Below, in pieces: positions 24,123 through 33,584 of a stretch of 33,950 bases of DNA (positions are counted from its first letter, which is position 1; the number at the start of each line of letters is the position of its first letter). The notes beneath the pieces are model-generated. The model did no database searches. It worked only from the letters and a program-made list of their open reading frames with translations, and had not been told where the DNA came from. Origin of the DNA: Ignavibacteriales bacterium CG07_land_8_20_14_0_80_59_12. GTDB taxonomy: Bacteria; Bacteroidota; Ignavibacteria; 0-14-0-80-59-12. The DNA is taken from NCBI GenBank assembly GCA_002779395.1, contig PEWR01000122.1:1-33950 (forward strand), read 5' to 3'. The position numbers were made by a program, and so were the translations under genes.

Positions 24123-24632
24123 ATGCGCGGGGACCGGATCGGTACGACCGTTTATGTGCTTCTCCTCGTCGGTGTTCTCGTCTGGCTTGCACTCATCGTG
24201 CTCGCTCCCGCACTCGCGCGCTCAACAGGAGCCGCGGGTGACCTGGGCGCGATTCTCTACTCCTTCTTCGGGAAAACGTGCCATCAGCTCGATGCCCGTT
24301 CATTTCACTTCCTCGGTCACAAGCTGGCTGTCTGCTCCCGCTGCACCATGGTGTACGCAGGCTTTCTCGCGGGACTCCTCTTCTTCCCCCTCTTCGGCTA
24401 CGCGAGGCTCCGGGATCTCCCCCGTCTTGGGCTCCTCCTCGGCATCCTCCCCATGGCTGCGGACGCGCTTACCGGCATCTCGATGTTTTGGTCGCCGTCG
24501 TTCGTAACGCGGTCCGTCACCGGCTTCATCGGCGGCGCTACGCTCCTTCTCTACATTCTCCCGCCTCTGCGTGAGGCGGCAGGGGACCTCTTCAACAACT
24601 CTGCGGAGCAACAGCATGAATTCGAAACCTGA
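24123..24632 (+). CDS. DUF2085 family membrane protein
   Basis: A 169-residue membrane protein of the DUF2085 family, function unknown. Start is uncertain: ATG 24114 or 24123, the latter having AGGTGAG at good spacing, so I used it; the track start at 24009 lies inside speB and is rejected. The family motif appears as CHQLDARSFHFLGHKLAVCSRC, giving Cys53, His54, His62, His66, Cys71 and Cys74, which look like a metal-binding or redox site at a membrane surface. About four hydrophobic helices are visible. It directly follows speB and its end overlaps the next membrane gene by 17 bases. Confidence 0.85.
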   Translation: MRGDRIGTTVYVLLLVGVLVWLALIVLAPALARSTGAAGDLGAILYSFFGKTCHQLDARSFHFLGHKLAVCSRCTMVYAGFLAGLLFFPLFGYARLRDLPRLGLLLGILPMAADALTGISMFWSPSFVTRSVTGFIGGATLLLYILPPLREAAGDLFNNSAEQQHEFET

Positions 24633-25143
24633 CAAGCTTATGCCTGCGTTGTACGGCGGCATCATCATGGCTCTCATCTCCGGAATCCCCGGCCTCAACC
24701 TGATCAACTGCCTCTGCTGTGCCGGGATCATGCTCGGCGGATTCCTCGCCGTTTTTTTCTACCGCAAAGAGACCGGCGATCCGTCGCTCCCCTTCACGGC
24801 GGGAGACGCGGCCATTGTGGGGCTCCTCGCAGGCGTGTTCGGTGCGGTGTTCGGAGTCATCCTTTCCTCCGGCATCCGGCTCGCGTTTGGGAACTTCGAA
24901 GCGCGGCTGATGGGGTCACTCTTTGAGCGGTGGGCGACTGAGCTTCCCCCCGAAATCTGGGATTCGATCCGTGAGTCGCTTGGGTCGCCTCTCAACGCCG
25001 TTTCACTCATGGTCAGTTTCTTCACCTCGCTTGTCCTCGACGTGCTTTTTGGATTGCTTGGCGGACTCATAGGCTACGTTGTCTTCAAGCCGAAGGCGGG
25101 ATCGATGGTGCCGCCCCCTCCGGCGCCGCTTCCGAGCTCGTGA
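24616..25143 (+). CDS. Unknown multi-pass membrane protein
   Basis: A 175-residue membrane protein, start ATG 24616 with GGAG eight or so bases upstream (gcGGAGcaacagc). It has glycine-rich hydrophobic segments: ALYGGIIMALISGIPGL, then INCLCCAGIMLGGFLAVFF, then DAAIVGLLAGVFGAVFGVIL, and a last helix FGLLGGLIGYVVF, with a proline-rich tail (VPPPPAPLPSS). The NCLCC cluster at residues 31-35 is notable. I recognise no function; it resembles generic DUF4199-like or YtpI-like small membrane proteins but I cannot name the family. It overlaps the DUF2085 gene and ends the speB operon. Confidence 0.75.
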   Translation: MNSKPDKLMPALYGGIIMALISGIPGLNLINCLCCAGIMLGGFLAVFFYRKETGDPSLPFTAGDAAIVGLLAGVFGAVFGVILSSGIRLAFGNFEARLMGSLFERWATELPPEIWDSIRESLGSPLNAVSLMVSFFTSLVLDVLFGLLGGLIGYVVFKPKAGSMVPPPPAPLPSS

Positions 25144-25151
25144 CAGAGTCG

Positions 25152-25180
25152 TTGGAAAAGAAGTCCCTGGAGCGTATATT
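25152..25180 (+). promoter_or_regulatory. Promoter of lon, TTGGAA-N17-TATATT
   Basis: TTGGAA (25152-25157) and TATATT (25175-25180) are 17 bases apart; the -10 matches the consensus at five of six bases. The predicted start near 25187 gives a leader of about 90 bases ahead of the lon ATG. Confidence 0.65.
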
Positions 25181-25228
25181 TTTCTTCGGCGTGCGTTTTA
25201 CGTGGGAGTCTTCGAATGCGCCCATGGT

Positions 25229-25250
25229 AGCGGGGTAACCCGCTTTTTCT
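25229..25250 (+). terminator. Terminator-like hairpin in the lon leader
   Basis: AGCGGG (25229-25234), loop GTAA, CCCGCT (25239-25244), then a T-rich run TTTTCTTT. It is a six-base-pair stem with a GNRA-type tetraloop. It lies downstream of the predicted lon promoter and 28 bases before lon, so it may act on speB-operon read-through, or as an attenuator in the lon leader. Confidence 0.68.
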
Positions 25251-25277
25251 TTCAATGAGTGGGGCTTTAGATTCTTG

Positions 25278-27686
25278 ATGGCCGACGAGTCGTCTGCTTC
25301 TCAATCCGAAACGACGGAGACGAACCTCCCCGGGCGACTGCCGGTGCTTCCCCTCCGCGACGTTGTGATTTTTCCGTTCATGATGTTCCCTATCCTCATC
25401 GGCAGGGAGTCGTCACTGCGGGCGGCGAATGAGGCGCTCGAGCGGAACAGGTATATCCTTCTTCTCGCGCAGAAGGATCCGCATGTTGAGGAGCCGTCTA
25501 GCAGCGACATCCACCGTGAGGGAACTGTTGCGAAGATTGTCCAGGTCCTCAAACTCCCGAATGGACTCCTGAAAGTCCTGGTTGACGGCGTCGCGCAAGC
25601 GATCGTGAGCGGTTTCGTCAAAGAGAGGAATTTCCTCGAAGCCGATGTTACGGTCAACATGTCTCCAGTCGAGATGACGCCGGATCTCGAAGCGCTCCTT
25701 CGTCACGCGTCCTCCCTCTTTACGGAGTACGTCCAGCTGAACCGGAACATCCCTGGCGAGGTGCTTCTCTCCTTCGATAATACAAAGGATCCTCTCCGCA
25801 GGACGTACTACATGGCGGCCAATCTCCTTCAGGCGGTAGAAGTGAAGCAGAAGATACTCTCGCACATCTACCTCCATGAGCAGCTCTACGAGATCATTCG
25901 TATCCTTAACCGTGAGATCGACATCCTGAAGATCGAGCGGGAGATCGATGGGAAGGTCCACGAGAATATCCAGAAGAACCAGAGGAAGTACTTCATCCAG
26001 GAGCAGATCCGAATCCTTCAGGATGAACTCGGAGATGATGAGTCGACACCGGAATACCAGAAGCTCCGCGACGATATCCTGCGGGCGAAGATGCCGAAGG
26101 GGGTGAAAGAGAAAGCGCTCGAGGAGCTCGGGAAGCTGAAGAGAACTCCGCTGCTTTCCCCCGAGTCGACCGTCCTAAGGAACTACGTTGACTGGCTCAT
26201 CGCAGCACCCTGGTCGAAGAGGACGAAGGACAATCTCGACATCGAGCATGCACGGGAGATCCTTGAGGAGGATCACTTCGGCCTCGAGAAACCGAAGGAA
26301 CGGATCCTTGAGCACATCGCCGTCCTCAACCTTGTGAAGGAGATGAAAGGGCAGATCCTCTGCTTTGTCGGCCCACCGGGGGTGGGGAAGAGCTCTCTTG
26401 CGAAAGGGATTGCCCGAGGGATGGGGAGGAAGTTCGTGCGGATCTCGCTTGGCGGCGTCCGCGATGAAGCGGAGATCCGCGGTCACCGCCGTACGTACAT
26501 CGGCTCCATGCCCGGGAAGATTATCCAGTCGATGCGGCGCGCCGGTGTCGTGAATCCGGTTATGCTCCTCGACGAGGTCGACAAGATGAGTATGGACTTC
26601 CGCGGCGACCCGTCAGCCGCGCTTCTCGAAGTTCTCGACCCGGAGCAGAACGTTGCCTTTGCGGACCACTACCTGGATGTCGACTACGATCTTTCCTCGG
26701 TCCTCTTCATAACGACGGCGAATGTGCGGGACAACATTCCATTGCCTCTCCAGGACCGGATGGAGATCATTGAGCTTCCCGGTTACCTCGAATACGAGAA
26801 AATCGAGATCGCAGAACGGCACATCCTCCCCCGGCAGCTTGCCGAGCACGGCCTGCGCCGGGATGACGTCGTGTTCCGCAACGGCGTCATCCGAAAGATC
26901 GTGCGGGAGTACACGCGGGAGGCGGGTGTGAGGAACCTCGAGCGTGAGATCGCGTCCGTCTGCCGGAAGTCGGCGAAGGAGATCGTCGAGACTCGAAACT
27001 CAGGCCGGAAGCGCTCCGAACGGCGCAGGATCATCATCGATGCTGCAAAGGTTGAGTCGTACCTCGGCGTCCCGCGCTTCCGGAGCCGCGCGGCGGAGAA
27101 GCGAAACCGTGTCGGCTCTGTGACCGGACTCGCATGGACGAGTGTCGGCGGGGAAATCCTCACGGTCGAGGCGACAGTCATGCGCGGTCCTGAGAAGCTT
27201 ACCCTGACGGGACATCTCGGCGATGTCATGAAGGAATCCGCGCAAGCCGCACTCAGCTTCATCCGCTCGAACGCGAGGAAACTCGGCGTTGATCCGGACT
27301 TCTCAAAGGGGAATGAGATCCATATCCACGTCCCGGAGGGGGCGATCCCGAAGGACGGCCCGTCCGCGGGGATCACGATGGCAATGGCGATTCTCTCCGC
27401 GGCGCTCGAGAAACCGGTCCGCAGCAGTGTCGCCATGACGGGGGAGATCACGCTCCGCGGCAGCGTCCTTGCAATTGGCGGGTTGAACGAAAAGCTCCTC
27501 GCCGCGCAGCGGAGCGGCATCCGGACGGTCCTCATTCCCCGCGAAAACGAGAAAGACCTTGCGGAGATCCAGCCGCGCGTGAAAGAGGGGCTCACGATCA
27601 TCCTCATCGACACGATCGTTGACGCGATTGCACACGTCTTCGCGCGTGCGCGGGGGGAACGGACGGCACGGAGGGCGGCATCGTGA
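25278..27686 (+). CDS. lon: ATP-dependent protease La (LonA type)
   Basis: LonA protease of 802 residues from ATG 25278 (the track uses TTG 25275, one codon earlier). It degrades misfolded and regulatory proteins using ATP. The N-terminal substrate domain starts [20 protein letters not shown]; the AAA+ module shows the Walker A motif GPPGVGKSS (about 365-373), Walker [10 protein letters not shown] and the [17 protein letters not shown] sensor region. The protease domain has the Ser-Lys dyad at Ser696 (PKDGPSAGI) and Lys739 (LNEKLLAA), spaced 43 residues as in E. coli Lon. It overlaps dnaX by four bases. A strong promoter and a hairpin precede it. Confidence 0.97.
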   Translation: MADESSASQSETTETNLPGRLPVLPLRDVVIFPFMMFPILIGRESSLRAANEALERNRYILLLAQKDPHVEEPSSSDIHREGTVAKIVQVLKLPNGLLKVLVDGVAQAIVSGFVKERNFLEADVTVNMSPVEMTPDLEALLRHASSLFTEYVQLNRNIPGEVLLSFDNTKDPLRRTYYMAANLLQAVEVKQKILSHIYLHEQLYEIIRILNREIDILKIEREIDGKVHENIQKNQRKYFIQEQIRILQDELGDDESTPEYQKLRDDILRAKMPKGVKEKALEELGKLKRTPLLSPESTVLRNYVDWLIAAPWSKRTKDNLDIEHAREILEEDHFGLEKPKERILEHIAVLNLVKEMKGQILCFVGPPGVGKSSLAKGIARGMGRKFVRISLGGVRDEAEIRGHRRTYIGSMPGKIIQSMRRAGVVNPVMLLDEVDKMSMDFRGDPSAALLEVLDPEQNVAFADHYLDVDYDLSSVLFITTANVRDNIPLPLQDRMEIIELPGYLEYEKIEIAERHILPRQLAEHGLRRDDVVFRNGVIRKIVREYTREAGVRNLEREIASVCRKSAKEIVETRNSGRKRSERRRIIIDAAKVESYLGVPRFRSRAAEKRNRVGSVTGLAWTSVGGEILTVEATVMRGPEKLTLTGHLGDVMKESAQAALSFIRSNARKLGVDPDFSKGNEIHIHVPEGAIPKDGPSAGITMAMAILSAALEKPVRSSVAMTGEITLRGSVLAIGGLNEKLLAAQRSGIRTVLIPRENEKDLAEIQPRVKEGLTIILIDTIVDAIAHVFARARGERTARRAAS

Positions 27687-29410
27687 GCTATATTGTCACG
27701 GCGCGGAAGTGGCGGCCGATGGTATTCGAGGATGTCCTCGGACAGCAGCACATTGCCACCACGCTTTCGAACGCAATCCGCCTTGACCGGCTCGCCCATG
27801 CCTATATCTTCAGCGGACCTCGCGGCGTGGTCAAGACGACGATGGCGCGAATCCTTGCGCGCGCCGTCAACTGCCGCTCTCCACGCGGGGCAAACCCGTG
27901 CAATGAATGCGACATGTGCCAGGAGATCACGGGTGGACGGAGTCTCGACGTCATTGAGATCGATGGCGCCTCGAACCGCGGGATTGATGAGATCAGGAAC
28001 CTCAGGGAGTCTGCACGCTATGCGCCGGTGAAGGGGAAGCGCAAGATCTATATCATCGATGAAGTCCACATGTTGACAAAGGAGGCGTTCAACGCACTCC
28101 TCAAGACGCTCGAGGAGCCGCCGTCGCAGGTCCTCTTCATCTTCGCTACCACGGAAGTCCACAAGGTCCCGAGCACGATCCTCTCCCGATGCCAGCGGTT
28201 CGAGTTCCGGCGCATCCCTGTCGAGCAGATCGTGGAGCGGCTTCGGTTCATTTCGCAGAACGAGGCGATCACCATCGACGAGGAATCGCTCCTACGCATC
28301 GCGAAGAAAGGGGAGGGGTCGATGCGGGACTCCCAGAGCATCTTCGACCAGGTTGCGTCCTTCTGCGGCGAAACCATCCGTGCAGAGGACACGAATCGAG
28401 TCCTTAACGTCGTCGACGAAGCTTTCTTCTTCAGGGTGACGGATCTTGTAAAACAACGCGACACCAAGGAGGCTGTCGCACTTGCCGCGGAGATTGTGGA
28501 CCGCGGCTACGATATCCGCGAGTTCCTCAACTGCACGGCCGAACACCTGCGGAACCTCCTCATCTGTGCCGCTACCGGCGATGCATCGCTCCTCGAAGTC
28601 TCGCCCCAGGTCCGTGTACGGTATGCGGAGGAGGCACGGGAGTTCTCGGAAGAAGACCTGCTGCGGCTCATCACGTTCATCGTGGAGGCCGAGAACGCGG
28701 TGCGGTGGGCTCCGCAGCCGAGGTTCAGACTCGAAGCGTGCTTTGTTCAGCTCGCAAAATTCGACCGGGCGGTTGAGATCCAGCCTCTCATCGAAAGGAT
28801 AGAGCGTCTCACAGGGGGCAGTTCCGGCCCGGAGGGCGGGAACACCGCACCTGCTGACCGTCCGGAGTCGACCGGAGGCGCGTTGCGTTCGTCCGGGAAG
28901 CCAAAGGATACACCCACCCGGGCGGCCGGGGAGGGAATCCCTTCGGCTGCAGCGATCGGTGAGACCGCTCACGCTCGACGCGAGGCTCTATCCCCCGCAG
29001 CGGACCCGCCGAAGGTGCCGATGGTGAGCGGCCCTCCGGATCCCGCGAACGCGGAGGCGGTACTCCCGCAGTGGAACTCTCTTGTTGACGTCGTGCGCAA
29101 GGATAAGATCCACCTGGGGATGATTCTCGACGAGGCGCGTATCGCCGGTGTCGTGGACGGTGTTCTTCGGGTCACCGTGCCGGACAAGCTCCACCTCGCA
29201 CGCCTGAAGAAAGAGAAGCAGTGGCTCACGGAGCGGCTCCAGACGGTCGCCGGCACGAAGCTTCTCCTTGATTTCGAATATGCCGAGCGTCCGGTCTCCC
29301 CCCATGGGTCGTCCGGAACGCAGGCGCCGCCGGCGGGCGGCTCCGAGGGTCTTCATCCGATAGAGCAGACGATCATCCGGGAATTCGGCGCAGAACCATT
29401 GGAGGGGTGA
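27683..29410 (+). CDS. dnaX: DNA polymerase III subunit tau/gamma with a Val in the P-loop
   Basis: DnaX clamp-loader ATPase, 575 residues, starting GTG 27683 overlapping lon (GTGA). Domain I shows [15 protein letters not shown], zinc cysteines 64, 73, 76 and 79 (NPCNECDMC), Walker B IIDEVHML and the arginine-finger box LSRCQRFEF (168-174). The Walker A motif reads GPRGVVKTT (45-53), where the family has GPRGVGKTT: the glycine before the lysine is Val50 (codon GTC at 27830-27832). This would be expected to hurt ATP binding. It may be a real variant, a point mutation or a sequence error. Domains III and the tau-like C-terminal region follow after a long proline/alanine linker. I see no slippery A-run for a gamma frameshift. 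Confidence 0.94.
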   Translation: MSYIVTARKWRPMVFEDVLGQQHIATTLSNAIRLDRLAHAYIFSGPRGVVKTTMARILARAVNCRSPRGANPCNECDMCQEITGGRSLDVIEIDGASNRGIDEIRNLRESARYAPVKGKRKIYIIDEVHMLTKEAFNALLKTLEEPPSQVLFIFATTEVHKVPSTILSRCQRFEFRRIPVEQIVERLRFISQNEAITIDEESLLRIAKKGEGSMRDSQSIFDQVASFCGETIRAEDTNRVLNVVDEAFFFRVTDLVKQRDTKEAVALAAEIVDRGYDIREFLNCTAEHLRNLLICAATGDASLLEVSPQVRVRYAEEAREFSEEDLLRLITFIVEAENAVRWAPQPRFRLEACFVQLAKFDRAVEIQPLIERIERLTGGSSGPEGGNTAPADRPESTGGALRSSGKPKDTPTRAAGEGIPSAAAIGETAHARREALSPAADPPKVPMVSGPPDPANAEAVLPQWNSLVDVVRKDKIHLGMILDEARIAGVVDGVLRVTVPDKLHLARLKKEKQWLTERLQTVAGTKLLLDFEYAERPVSPHGSSGTQAPPAGGSEGLHPIEQTIIREFGAEPLEG

Positions 29411-29412
29411 AC

Positions 29413-30435
29413 ATGCATCGAAGCGTGTGGACGGCGATACTGGTGGCCGCGACGGTATCGATTGCGGCTGCGGGGGAGATCCGCATCGGAAGATACGGGG
29501 GTGAGTTCCTTGCCATCGGCATCGGAGGCCGCGCTCTCGGCATGGGAGGCGCTGCGGTAGCCGTGGCGACCGATGTGACCGCCGCGTATTGGAACCCGGC
29601 CGGTCTTGCCCTCATGAAGTATCCGCAGTTCATCCTCATGCACGACGAGCGGTTCGGCAGTCTGGTAAACTATGACTACGGCGCTGCCGCCATCCCGCTC
29701 GGAAAGGACGAGACCGTCGGTCTCAGCATCATCAGGCTCGGTGTGGACGGGATCCCCAACACGAGGAATGCACTCATCGACAACAACGGGAATGCCAATC
29801 TCGACAATGCGGAGCGGCTCGACTACTCGAAGATCACCTACTTCAATGCAGCGCAGTGGGCGGGGATCGTCTCCTACGCGAAACGCGAATCCCCTTCGTT
29901 CACGTACGGCGGCAATGTGAAGTTCATTCACCACTCGATCGCAGACGGGACGGCAAACGGAATCGGATTCGATGCCGGCATCCTCTACACGTACCGTGAG
30001 CGGCTGCGTGTCGGCGTGAATGTGCAGGATGTCACGACGACGCTTGTCGCCTGGAATACCGGCACGAAGGAGCTCATCACCCCGACGTTGAAGATCGGCA
30101 CAGCATACGCATGGGATCTCTTCGGCGGCACCCTTACACCCGCGCTCGATCTTGACCTTCGATTCGAAGGGCGGAAGTATTCTGCCATGATGCATGTCGG
30201 CCCGGTGAGCGCAGATCCGCGCCTCGGAGCGGAATTCTCGTACAAGCAGACCGTCGCCGTCCGCGTCGGATACACAGATGTGAAGCAGCTCACAGTGGGG
30301 GCCGGTATTCACCTCCCGAAACTCGACATCGACTACGCGTTTGCGCGATTCGGGAAAGAGGATGACCTCGGCGGTACTCACCGCATCTCACTTCGTCTCA
30401 CGCTTGAAGAACCACGTTTTGCGAGACCTGAATGA
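29413..30435 (+). CDS. PorV/PorQ-like outer-membrane beta-barrel protein
   Basis: An outer-membrane protein of 340 residues. ATG 29413 is preceded by GGAGGGG, six bases away. The signal peptide is clear (MHRSVWTAILVAATVSIAAA, then GEIRIG). Then comes the family hallmark FLAIGIGGRALGMGGAAVAVATDVTAAYWNPAGLA, and alternating beta-strand pattern to the end, finishing ISLRLTLEEPRF. PorV/PorQ-type proteins are FadL-like barrels; in Bacteroidota some act in type IX secretion, others have unknown roles. No other T9SS component is in this window, so only the family call is supported. The lipoprotein gene follows with a four-base overlap, suggesting joint expression with dnaX and lon. Confidence 0.85.
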   Translation: MHRSVWTAILVAATVSIAAAGEIRIGRYGGEFLAIGIGGRALGMGGAAVAVATDVTAAYWNPAGLALMKYPQFILMHDERFGSLVNYDYGAAAIPLGKDETVGLSIIRLGVDGIPNTRNALIDNNGNANLDNAERLDYSKITYFNAAQWAGIVSYAKRESPSFTYGGNVKFIHHSIADGTANGIGFDAGILYTYRERLRVGVNVQDVTTTLVAWNTGTKELITPTLKIGTAYAWDLFGGTLTPALDLDLRFEGRKYSAMMHVGPVSADPRLGAEFSYKQTVAVRVGYTDVKQLTVGAGIHLPKLDIDYAFARFGKEDDLGGTHRISLRLTLEEPRFARPE

Positions 30436-31001
30436 AACACCTCCTCTCGTTTGTCATCGGCGCAGCCGTCGTCTCCTTACTTGCCGGCGGATGCGCGGCT
30501 CCAAAGTATGAGACTCCTCAGCCTCTGACAGCCGAGACTGTGAAGTCCCTCGATGGGAATATCTCGGCGAATGTCCCCGAAGGGTGGTTCGCGGCCACCG
30601 ATTCCGTCGTCGCACCCCAGCTTCTCCTCTGGTTTGTGCGCGACGACTACGCCGCCACGATGGGGCTGCGCGAGATCAATGTGGAACCGGACGAAAGAAA
30701 GCGCATCGAAGAGGACGGCATCAAGGCGGTCGCGGAAGTGAGCCTCGCTCTGAAGAGACTCCACTCCCCGGACGGTTTCCGCATCGTCGCCGAGCCAGAG
30801 ACGTTCAAACGAAGAGGGGAGAAGTACGCATCGTACGAATACGCCCCGAACGGGAAGGACCTCGTCAGGGTGATCGTGTTCGCAGGGAAGGGGCGCTACT
30901 ATGAATTCTCCACGCTTCCCCTCAGCGAGCGGGGTATGCCCGAAGACACCTCCCGGCTCTTCTCGACACAGCAATCGGTGTTTGTTTCGATGAGGTGGTA
31001 G
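30432..31001 (+). CDS. Lipoprotein of unknown function
   Basis: A 189-residue protein starting ATG 30432, overlapping the PorV-like stop (ATGA). The N-terminus MKHLLSFVIGAAVVSLLAGGC carries a lipoprotein signal with the modified cysteine at Cys21; the lipobox AGG-C is slightly unusual (Ala at -3). The mature part is a mixed soluble domain, with TLPLSERGMPEDTSRLFSTQQSVFVSMRW at the end. I do not recognise its family. Pairing with an outer-membrane barrel suggests it sits on the periplasmic face of the outer membrane and may help that barrel. This is inference. Confidence 0.8.
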   Translation: MKHLLSFVIGAAVVSLLAGGCAAPKYETPQPLTAETVKSLDGNISANVPEGWFAATDSVVAPQLLLWFVRDDYAATMGLREINVEPDERKRIEEDGIKAVAEVSLALKRLHSPDGFRIVAEPETFKRRGEKYASYEYAPNGKDLVRVIVFAGKGRYYEFSTLPLSERGMPEDTSRLFSTQQSVFVSMRW

Positions 31002-31017
31002 GGAGGGCAGTCGGGCT

Positions 31018-31068
31018 GGCGAAATGGAGAAGGGCGGCGCTGTGAAAGGCCGCCCTCCGCGTTTCGCC
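31018..31068. terminator. Long imperfect hairpin between convergent genes
   Basis: Between the lipoprotein gene (+) and rseP (-), GGCGAAA (31018-31024) can pair with TTTCGCC (31062-31068), and inside it AGGGCGGC (31031-31038) with GCCGCCCT (31049-31056), a ten-base loop remaining. The stem is strong but has no clear T-tract on either strand, so it may be a bidirectional or factor-assisted terminator. Confidence 0.5.
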
Positions 31069-31082
31069 GCTCGATCCCGGAC

Positions 31083-32399
31083 CTACAGGTTGGCAATATC
31101 GTTATAGAGCACGAAGGCCATGAAGAGGAGGAGGAGGTAGAAGCCGACCTGTTGGACGACGACCTTGATCTTTGTGGGGATCTCCTTTCCGGTTATTCGC
31201 TCGATGAGGACCATCACAAAATGTCCGCCGTCAAGTCCGGGAAAGGGAAGGATGTTAAGAAGCGCAAGGCTCATGCTGAGAAGCGCCATGAAACTGAGAT
31301 AGCTGACAAATCCTATTTCGGCGCTCTGGGTTGCGTACTGTGCGATCTTGATTGGCCCGCCCACCGCCTTTGAGAAGGGGATCTTTCCGACGATGATCTG
31401 CCAGATCGATTTCACAAAAAGCCGCGTTGCCTCCGCGGCACCCTTCACCGCTTCCGGGATGGCCGTGAAAACGTTATAGGCTTCGTGCCGTACCGGGCCG
31501 GTGTACGCGTCTACAAGCCCGATCCCGATTCGCGCATCCTTTCTGACCGTTCCCGTCCCTGCCAGCTCTTGCTCACCGCGCTTGTACCGAACGATGATCT
31601 TCTTCCCTGCACCGGCACTCACGATGTCGATCACCTGACCCGTATTCGTAACTGGTATGCCGTTGATCTGCGTGATGAGGTCGCTCGGCCTGATCCCCAT
31701 CTGCGCCGCCGGCTGGTTCGGTTCCACATTCGTGATGAGGACGGCGGTGTATGCCGGGAGGATGCCGACCCTCTCCTCCGGCGATGCCGCGAGGGCTTTT
31801 CTCGGAATTGTCACCGTCTGCTCGGAGCCGTTCCTCGCGACGGTGAGCGCGAGGTCGTTGCCGATGTTTTCGAGGTAGACAAGGCTTTGCACCTGGTCCC
31901 AGTCATGGACCGGCTTCCCGTTGATGGTAAGGATCTGATCGCCCGCCTGAAGTCCCGCGTCCGCCGCGGCGCTCTTCGGAACCACTACGCCGATCTCTGT
32001 TGTCTCGCGGATTGACTTCCCCTGCTTCAGGTTGATTCCCCAGAAGATGGCGATGGCGAGGAGAACGTTCATGACGACGCCCGCGGAGAGGACGAGGAGC
32101 TTCTTCGGCGTCGATTTCGCCCTGAACTCCCACGGCTGAGGCTCGTGGCGGAGGAATTCCGTATCCATGCTCTCGTCGATCATCCCCGCGATCTTCACGT
32201 AGCCGCCGATCGGGATCCAGGAGACGCAGTAGTCGGTATCGCCGATCTTCTTCCCGAACGCGCGAGGCGGGAACCCGATGGAGAACCTGTCAACACGCAT
32301 GCCGCTGAGCTTGGCCGTAATGAAGTGGCCGAACTCATGGATAAAGACGAGGACCCCGATCGTGATGATGAAGTAGAAGAGCGTCATGAGAATTCCCAT
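31083..32399 (-). CDS. rseP: RIP metalloprotease RseP
   Basis: A site-2-type intramembrane zinc protease, 438 residues. The zinc motif HEFGH (His21, Glu22, His25) lies in the first helix, and the third ligand region NILPFPGLDGGHF has Asp390. Two PDZ domains are visible between (about 128-200 and 215-290). It cleaves membrane-bound anti-sigma factors and signal peptides. FIHEFGHFITAKLSGMRVDRFSIGFPPRAFG is the canonical start. It follows dxr by 15 bases on the minus strand, the common dxr-rseP arrangement. No anti-sigma factor gene is in the window. Confidence 0.97.
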   Translation of the reverse strand: MGILMTLFYFIITIGVLVFIHEFGHFITAKLSGMRVDRFSIGFPPRAFGKKIGDTDYCVSWIPIGGYVKIAGMIDESMDTEFLRHEPQPWEFRAKSTPKKLLVLSAGVVMNVLLAIAIFWGINLKQGKSIRETTEIGVVVPKSAAADAGLQAGDQILTINGKPVHDWDQVQSLVYLENIGNDLALTVARNGSEQTVTIPRKALAASPEERVGILPAYTAVLITNVEPNQPAAQMGIRPSDLITQINGIPVTNTGQVIDIVSAGAGKKIIVRYKRGEQELAGTGTVRKDARIGIGLVDAYTGPVRHEAYNVFTAIPEAVKGAAEATRLFVKSIWQIIVGKIPFSKAVGGPIKIAQYATQSAEIGFVSYLSFMALLSMSLALLNILPFPGLDGGHFVMVLIERITGKEIPTKIKVVVQQVGFYLLLLFMAFVLYNDIANL

Positions 32400-32414
32400 G
32401 TGCTGTTGCCCTGG

Positions 32415-33584
32415 TTAGTGATGGACTGTATACTCTTCGCGGACTGCCTGCCGTGTCTCTCGGTCGACGGCGATAAGCGTCTCGAGCCCGTCTGCCGGGA
32501 CGGAATCGTGAGCCGCGAGGGCAGACTCGATGATGGCAGGGATATCCGTGAACCGGATCGCGCCGTCAAGGAACAATTCTACAGCGACCTCGTTCGCTGC
32601 GTTGAGGACAGCCGGCATCGTTCCTCCCGCGCGGAGGGCTTCATAGGCAAGAGCAAGACAGCGGAATTTCTCCAGGTCCGGGCGTTCAAAGGTCATCGGG
32701 GGAAGAGTCGTGAAGTCAAGTCTACGGAACCTCGAATGTGTCCGCGCGGGGTACGTGAGGGCGTACTGGATCGGGATCTTCATGTCAGGCAACCCGAGCT
32801 GCGCTTTTATCGATCCGTCGATGAACTCGACCATCGAATGGACGATCGACTGAGGATGGATCACCACCTGGATCCTCTCTGCGGGGAACCCGAACAGGTA
32901 GTGCGCCTCGATGACCTCGAGACCCTTGTTCATGAGCGTGGCCGAGTCGATCGTGATCTTCCGCCCCATTGACCAATTCGGGTGCTGAAGCGCCTGCTCC
33001 GACGTCACCCTAGAGAGGAGATGCGTGGGAGTTCGGAGGAACGGGCCGCCGGAAGCGGTGAGGATGAGGTTCGCGATGCTCTCTCTCGATTCACCGGCGA
33101 AGCACTGAAGAATTGCGCTGTGTTCGCTGTCGATAGGGAGGAGTGTTCCGCCGGTCTCTCTGAGGAGCCGTGTTATAAGCTCCCCTCCCACAACGAGCGT
33201 TTCCTTGTTCGCCAGAGCGACTGTCTTTCCCGCGCGGAGGGCGGCGATCGTCGGCTGAAGACCCAAAAACCCGACGAGTGCGACGATGACCTGATCGATG
33301 TCGTCACGCTGGACGACCTCCGTAAGCGCGCTCTCGCCGTCAAGGACCATGGTCGTGCCGTGGTGAGAGGATGAAGCGAGTCTCGAGCGGAGCTCGGCGG
33401 CGGCACGGCGGTCGGCGACGACAACGCATGAGGGATGGAACCGCTCGATCTGCTCATGGAGCAGGGAGACACTCTTCTGTGCGCTGAGACAGCTCACGCG
33501 GAACTCGTCCGGGAGACTCCCTATGACATCGAGACTGCTTCGACCGATGGAACCGGTCGAACCAAGAACCGCGATCCGCTTCAT
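32415..33584 (-). CDS. dxr: 1-deoxy-D-xylulose 5-phosphate reductoisomerase
   Basis: DXR of 389 residues from the minus-strand ATG at 33584; the track ORF extends to 33944, but the extra 120 residues are non-coding in look. The enzyme rearranges and reduces DXP to methylerythritol phosphate with NADPH, the first committed MEP step. The NADPH motif LGSTGSIG (7-14) opens the protein; ALANKETLVVGGELI, LPIDSEHSAILQC, LTASGGPFL, DSATLMNKGLEVIEAHYLF and HPQSIVHSMVEF form the metal and substrate site. The start has AAGG a few bases upstream (cgaaagaaggcgATG). The 5' region holds a promoter-like site at 33752-33780. The other MEP gene here is ispG. Confidence 0.97.
   Translation of the reverse strand: MKRIAVLGSTGSIGRSSLDVIGSLPDEFRVSCLSAQKSVSLLHEQIERFHPSCVVVADRRAAAELRSRLASSSHHGTTMVLDGESALTEVVQRDDIDQVIVALVGFLGLQPTIAALRAGKTVALANKETLVVGGELITRLLRETGGTLLPIDSEHSAILQCFAGESRESIANLILTASGGPFLRTPTHLLSRVTSEQALQHPNWSMGRKITIDSATLMNKGLEVIEAHYLFGFPAERIQVVIHPQSIVHSMVEFIDGSIKAQLGLPDMKIPIQYALTYPARTHSRFRRLDFTTLPPMTFERPDLEKFRCLALAYEALRAGGTMPAVLNAANEVAVELFLDGAIRFTDIPAIIESALAAHDSVPADGLETLIAVDRETRQAVREEYTVHH

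Noticed and set aside
26783-28162. Minus-strand ORF of 459 residues opposite lon and dnaX
   Set aside because: Antisense shadow across two well supported genes, with no domain I recognise.
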